Origin: Delphinapterus leucas
Taxonomy: Eukaryota; Chordata; Mammalia; Artiodactyla; Monodontidae
Reading direction: 5' to 3'
DNA: 64,000 nucleotides
Assembly (NCBI RefSeq): GCF_002288925.2
Contig: NW_022098057.1
Span: forward strand, 63,417,641-63,481,640
Made by a program: the position numbers and the translations under genes. The notes beneath the pieces are model-generated. The model had not been told where the DNA came from, did not search any database, and saw only the letters and a program-made list of their open reading frames with translations. Shown one piece after another: positions 59,612-64,000 of this stretch; the stretch's first letter is position 1; each line of letters begins with the position of its first letter.

Positions 59612-60475
59612 CATGTCAATGTCTTTTTGCCAAATCCAAGGGCCATTTCAGACTTGTCTTCCGGTTCCTTTGAAAGCCTTGTACTTCTGGGCTTTATGCC
59701 CTCTTCTTGTCACCCCTTCTCAGTGGGATCCCCTTTCCTCTGCTATGCAGTTAAGTATGTTGGTGTGCCTCTGGGTTCTTTTCAGCCCTCTTACCTTACT
59801 ATACTTTCCCTGGATCATCTCATCTACTAACTTAACTACAATTACCATTTTTTGTTTATTATTCCCAAATCTTTAGAACAGATCTCTCTCCTGCTTCAGA
59901 CCTATAAATCCAACTGCCTACTGTTTATCTCCTCTGCTATATCTCATGGACTACTCAATATTAAAATACATCTAATCCTGAACTAATCATATTCCCACTC
60001 TCTCCCCACATAACTCTTCTTGCTTTGTTCTAGTACCTATCTCAGTGACAAAGCCTAGGTTTTATTCTTCTGCCTCTCTTATCTTCCAATTCAAAGCACT
60101 AAGTCCTAACAATTCCATTTCCTAAAAACCTCTGAAATCTATCCATGTTCCTCAAAGTCCATTGCCACTATCTAGCACAGTGGTTAAGAGCACTGGTTCA
60201 GAAGCTAGACTTGGTTCAAATCCTCACTCCACTATATATTATCCAGCCGTGTGATTCTACACAAGCAACAACTTCTCAAGTGCCTCAGTTCTCACTACTC
60301 AAAATATGTTACCTATCATTAGTGCAGACCACCATCACCTCTACCTTGGATTACCCTGACAGCATCTTAAGAGGGCTACTAGTCTCCAGTCTGGCCCTTC
60401 TGCAATCCAACCTCCTCCTCTATCACATGCACGCCATACTGAACTATTTGGAGATCCTCAGACTTACAGTGCTAT
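59612..60475 (+). mobile_element. L2-type LINE body relic, split by a MIR
   Basis: ATAAATCCAACTGCCTACTG, GACCACCATCACCTCTACCT and TTGGATTACCCTGACAGCAT follow the L2 RT-domain 3' order. MIR at about 60168-60300 interrupts it. Confidence 0.55.
60168..60300 (+). mobile_element. MIR
   Basis: TAGCACAGTGGTTAAGAGCA, CTTGGTTCAAATCCTCACTC. Confidence 0.75.
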
Positions 60476-60500
60476 TCTTTGCCTCTGGGCCTCTGCATGT

Positions 60501-60809
60501 ACAGGCATCCCTTGGAAATATTACAGGTTCAGTTCCAGACCACCACAATAAAGCAAATACTGCAATAAAGTGAGTCACACAAATTTTCTGGTTTCCCAGT
60601 GCATATGAAAGTTATGTTTACACAATACCAGAGTCTATTAAGTGTATAATAGCATTATCTCTAAAAGAACAATGCACATACCTTAATTAAAAAATAATGC
60701 TGTCAGAAAAATGGGACCAATAGACTTGTTCAACACAGGATTGCCACAAATCTTCCATTTGTAAAATATACAGTATCTGCGAAATGCAATAAAACAAGGT
60801 GTGCCTGTA
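60501..60809 (+). mobile_element. Tigger1-type DNA transposon, internally deleted
   Basis: ACAGGCATCCCTTGGAAATA at the left, AAAACAAGGTGTGCCTGTA at the right (inverted ends), TA at both borders. Internal ACCACAATAAAGCAAATACT and TGCTGTCAGAAAAATGGGAC. About 310 bp remain, without transposase. Confidence 0.85.
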
Positions 60810-60869
60810 CTGTTCTGACTGCAAACCCTCTCTCCCTTCTAAACTGGCTAGATCAACTTATACTTCTGC

Positions 60870-61137
60870 TTTACATCTCCTTTTGGGTATCACTTCTTCT
60901 AAAAGCCTGACTCCTAAGGCTGGTGAGGTGCACCCCAACTAGATCCTTAGCATTCCATACCTACTTTCATCCTAAATATTAGGTGTTAATCTCAACCATA
61001 ATTGCTTCTTTAGACTGTAAGTTCCTTGAAGATAGTGACCATGCCTTATTCACTACTATGTCCCTAGGGACTAGGATAGTGATGGGCACATAGAAGACAT
61101 TCAACCAATACCTGTTGAATAAATTATTGAGTATGCA
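60870..61137 (+). mobile_element. L2 3' end
   Basis: TTAGACTGTAAGTTCCTTGA, GTGACCATGCCTTATTCACT and ACCTGTTGAATAAATTATTG match the L2 terminus in order. Confidence 0.75.
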
Positions 61138-61404
61138 CTGCTTGCACACCTTTTAATTAACTTTATCTAAAATTTAAAATGTTACATCTAACCAATCATG
61201 TCACCAATCTATACAGCCCTTTAATGTAGAAGGGATTTCTTATTTTCTACCGTATATCCTATGGAAGAAGTGATCTGAATACAGACACACCACATTTTGT
61301 AGAATGCAAGTAACCTTAAAATTGACTTAACTGCCACATTTTAGAAGAAATTTTAAAAGATTTCAAAAGGTTGAGAAAATCCTTAATGCACAGTGAAAAG
61401 AGAC
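61138..61404. other. Interval downstream of DDX50, nothing recognised
   Basis: No repeat or other feature recognised. Confidence 0.3.
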
Positions 61405-61600
61405 AATAAAAGGAGGTTTTTTTATTCAAAGGTATAACTGGATAAGTAGATTTGTTTACAACCATTCTTGTGAAATACTTTTTAAAAAAATACAACCAAC
61501 TTCTTTGCCAAAAGCAGACACAGACCTCAACTATGATGACCTAATTTTTGGTGGATAATGTACATGATTAGGCAGAAATAGGCAAGCTCACACTGGTAGA
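61405..61600 (-). other. DDX50: DDX50 3'UTR
   Basis: Short sequence from the stop codon to an AATAAA at 61421-61426. No interspersed repeat inside. Boundary inferred from the signal. Confidence 0.6.
61421..61426 (-). terminator. DDX50: Candidate DDX50 polyadenylation signal
   Basis: AATAAA on the minus strand about 175 bases past the DDX50 stop, the first one after the stop codon. Confidence 0.6.
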
Positions 61601-61888
61601 TTAACTATCCCAGTCAAAACTCCGTTTGCGGCCCCCGCTTCTTGACTGATTTCTGTTCCCACTTCGTCTTCTACCATCTTGTCGACTTCCTGACCGACTC
61701 CCCTGTCGACTCTGTCTACCTGACCGGCCACCAGATCGACCACCTGACCGGCCTGACCGGCCTGACCGGCCACTTGACCAGCCACTCCTCTGTCTGGAAT
61801 TAGAAGATGTGCTTCCATCATAATATTCTTCAATTTCAGGCAACTTGGCTGGCACTGAGAGTACCCAGTCTGAATCATGCCACTCTGC
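61601..61888 (-). CDS. DDX50: DDX50 last coding exon
   Basis: 96 codons including TAA (61601-61603), starting AEWHDSDWVLSVPAKLPEIE after acceptor CCCAACAG, then EYYDGSTSSNSRQRSGWSSG, a run of RSGRSGGRSGGRSGR units, and ending GGRKRSFDWDS. DDX50 (Gu-beta) is the nucleolar DEAD-box paralogue of DDX21. The exon begins at the position homologous to DDX21 exon 15 (WHDS shared). The human protein, as I recall it, ends SFD, so the final WDS may be a short extension. Earlier exons lie beyond the right edge, and I found none in 61.9-64.0 kb. Confidence 0.94.
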   Translation of the reverse strand, partial: AEWHDSDWVLSVPAKLPEIEEYYDGSTSSNSRQRSGWSSGRSGRSGRSGGRSGGRSGRQSRQGSRSGSRQDGRRRSGNRNQSRSGGRKRSFDWDS

Positions 61889-62084
61889 CTGTTGGGATAA
61901 TTTACAGGATTAATATAAATGCAAAATAGAAACCATAAGCAAACACGTGAATATAGGAGACTCTTTTCATATCCATTAGCTAAAGGCCATCTAGCCATTA
62001 AGTTCAAAGTATCTAGAACAAAACTGAAGACCAGAAAACAAAAACATATTCAAAGCTCATTCACTAAAGTTTCTAAGTTTTATG

Positions 62085-62580
62085 AACAAACAAAACAGAA
62101 ACAGACTCAGATACAGAGAACAAACACGTGGCTGCCAGAGGAGAGGGAGGTGGGGGGATGAGTGAAACACGTAAGAGAGATCAAGAGGTACAAACTTCCA
62201 GTTACAAAATAAATGAATCACAGGGATGAGATGTGCAGCATGGGGAACACAGTCAATTACATTGTAATATCTTTGAACGGTGACAGTAACTAGACTTATC
62301 ACAGCGATCATTTTGTAATATATAGAAATATTGAATCACTATATTGTATACCTGGTACTAACACAGTTTTGTAGGTTAATTATACTTCAATTTTTTAAAA
62401 AATGCAGACAATGGGAGGAAATTCTTCAAAATGCTAACAGTGGTTATCTCTGGGGGGTGAGGATTATGAGCGCTTGTTATTTTTTACTTTATTCTTCCAT
62501 GTGTTTCTAGTTGTGTGCGATAAACATGTACTGCTTGTAAAATTAGAAAGAAAATAAATTTCATTAAAAATGAAAAAAAT
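62085..62580 (+). mobile_element. Old L1 3'UTR in DDX50 intron
   Basis: AACAGAAACAGACTCAGATA, GTACAAACTTCCAGTTACAA, TAATTATACTTCAATTTTTT, then a more diverged piece TGCTAACAGTGGTTATCTCT. Confidence 0.75.
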
Positions 62581-62951
62581 CGATCCTGTTAAAATTTAAA
62601 TCTCAAATTTAACATAACAATACAAAGCTTGGTTCCCCTCCCCAGTGCCCCCCCACCAAAAAAAAAGTTTCTAAAAGTTAAGTTTTAGTCTCAGGAGAAA
62701 TTTTCAGGCTGATTTTGGGACTCGAAATTCCTACTCAGTTTATACATTCTAAAAGAGAGCACCAGTTTCTCAGCACAAAACGAGTAAGTCATTAATAAGT
62801 AGTACATTGCTTTCAGCAGATACATTGACAGAAGCAAGGAGTGTGAGCTGAGATTAAAAATCTGTCAACACCAGCCAGGGACTAAAAAATGTAGCCACTG
62901 GAAACAATTTGGTATTGGGGTAAACAACTCAAGATATAAAAATCATTGCAG
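62581..62951. other. DDX50 intron interval, nothing recognised
   Basis: No feature recognised. Confidence 0.3.
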
Positions 62952-63157
62952 GGGCTTCCCTGGTGGTGCAGTGGTTGGGAGTCCGCCTGCCAATGCAGGG
63001 GACGTGGGTTCACGCCCCGGTCCGGGAGGATCCCACATGCCGCGGAGCGGCTGGGCCCGTGGGCCACGGCTGCTGAGCCTGTGCATCTGGAGCTTGTGCT
63101 CCGCAGAGGGAGAGGCCACGACGGTGAGAGGCCCGCGCAAAAAAAAAAAAAAAAAAA
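62952..63157 (+). mobile_element. CHR SINE, short subfamily
   Basis: GGGCTTCCCTGGTGGTGCAG, AGCGGCTGGGCCCGTGGGCC, AGAGGCCCGCGC plus A17. AAATCATTG duplications. Confidence 0.95.
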
Positions 63158-64000
63158 TCATTGTAGCTCATAAGAGCATCGGTATGTCATATCCTGCTAC
63201 ATTAACTGTTTTTCATTGTGATCATGAGTTGCCAAGGCAAGTTAATATTAAAATACCTTACAGGTAAGAGTGAGCAGAGACAAACAGCCACATACACCAC
63301 TGGTGGCAATATATGACCAAAGCCCTAAAAATACACACACCTTTCGGCCAAGCAGACATCTTAAGAAGTTCATCTTAAAGAGACAAACATGGCAATGCAT
63401 AAAGAGTTAGCTATGCCAACATTTAAGGCTGACCCTAAATGCCAACATTTAAGGCTGACCTGTTTATAACAGAATATTAGTATTAGAAATAATCTAAATG
63501 TCAGAAAATAGGACATTGATTAAGTTGGCCACCCAGGTGGCCAAATGCCAGGGAGCCAATAAAAACAAGTAACTGTACAGTTGACAAAGAAATATGTTTA
63601 CAATATATTCTGAATTTGTAAAAAGACTTTAAAAACCAAAAAATCCCATTCTTGTTTCAAAATATGTATATAAATATGCACAGGGATGTAATAGACAAAT
63701 TCCACAGTGTAGGAATCTAGTGGACAATCTCTTTCTTCAACAGATAAAATACAAGGAAAATTTTTTTAAAGTAAGAGAGAAAGGAAGGAGAACCTATAAA
63801 GTAAACGAGACAAACATAAAATTACAATGTATGAACCTTATGGACCTTATATTTAAAAATATGTAGGAGACAGAGGGAAAATTTAAACAGAAAATTGGAT
63901 AATATTGAGGAATTATTATTTTGGAGGGTTTAGTTATGGTATTACGATTGTGTTTTTGGAAAGTGTTTTTAATATTTTAGGTATATAGAAATGTTTATGG
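63158..64000. other. DDX50 intron, weak L1M traces
   Basis: Old L1M-like text near 63460-63690 (GTTTATAACAGAATATTAGT, GAGCCAATAAAAACAAGTAA). A 22-bp direct repeat ATGCCAACATTTAAGGCTGA.. at 63413-63434 and 63439-63460. No DDX50 exon recognised. Confidence 0.4.

Noticed and set aside
60145..60573. 142-codon plus-strand frame
   Set aside because: Runs through L2, MIR and Tigger sequence. A composite of repeats.
5785..63157. tRNA-like A and B boxes as tRNA genes
   Set aside because: They belong to tRNA-derived SINE heads. No cloverleaf with an intact anticodon arm or acceptor stem was found.
61138..64000. Search for the penultimate DDX50 exon (GVCFDVP-type)
   Set aside because: No matching sequence on the minus strand in this interval. 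It must lie beyond the right edge.

Overview
The window is mammalian nuclear DNA, most likely from a cetacean and probably a toothed whale. It carries about 37 copies of a tRNA-derived SINE that starts GGRCTTCCCTGGTGGYNCAG and ends in a CAGCCA- or CGCAAA-type A-rich tail. This is the CHR-type SINE shared by cetaceans, hippos and ruminants. Several copies belong to a short subfamily with an AGCGGCTGGGCCCGTGAGCC block that I associate with odontocetes. I saw no ruminant-specific BovB or Bov-tA/ART2A repeats. The species call is an inference from repeats.

Three spliced genes lie on the minus strand in the transcriptional order DDX50 > DDX21 > KIFBP, as on human chromosome 10. From right to left: the last coding exon and 3'UTR of DDX50 (about 61.4-61.9 kb); a repeat-filled spacer of about 7 kb rich in L2 LINE relics; all 15 coding exons of DDX21 (32151-53890, 785 codons plus stop, every junction GT-AG and in frame) with a CpG-rich promoter at about 53.4-54.1 kb and a repeat-free 3'UTR of about 2.3 kb; a spacer of about 4.4 kb holding an inverted SINE palindrome; then KIFBP coding exons 1-5 (25178 down to 1888), whose remaining exons lie beyond the left edge.

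DDX50 and DDX21 are tandem paralogues, both nucleolar DEAD-box RNA helicases. Their last coding exons begin at homologous positions and both end in arginine/glycine-rich tails. KIFBP is an unrelated kinesin-binding protein. I see no sign that the three work as a unit beyond DDX21 and DDX50 being duplicates.

Most of the rest is interspersed repeats: CHR SINEs (28 of 37 on the plus strand, antisense to the genes), 5'-truncated L1s, old L1M and L2 fragments, MIRs, MER5A-like and Tigger DNA elements, one LTR-like relic and a 5' fragment of U2 snRNA. There is no CRISPR array, operon or prokaryotic feature. Most short open frames are SINE or L1 translations.

I found no new multi-gene system. The observations most worth checking are a foldback SINE with 161-nt arms (26972-27331), a G-run cluster just inside DDX21 intron 1 that could bear on DDX21's own G-quadruplex biology, a 91-bp duplication flanking KIFBP exons 3-4, a cluster of amino-acid changes at exon-junction codons, nested retroposon stacks, and a possible three-residue C-terminal extension of DDX50.
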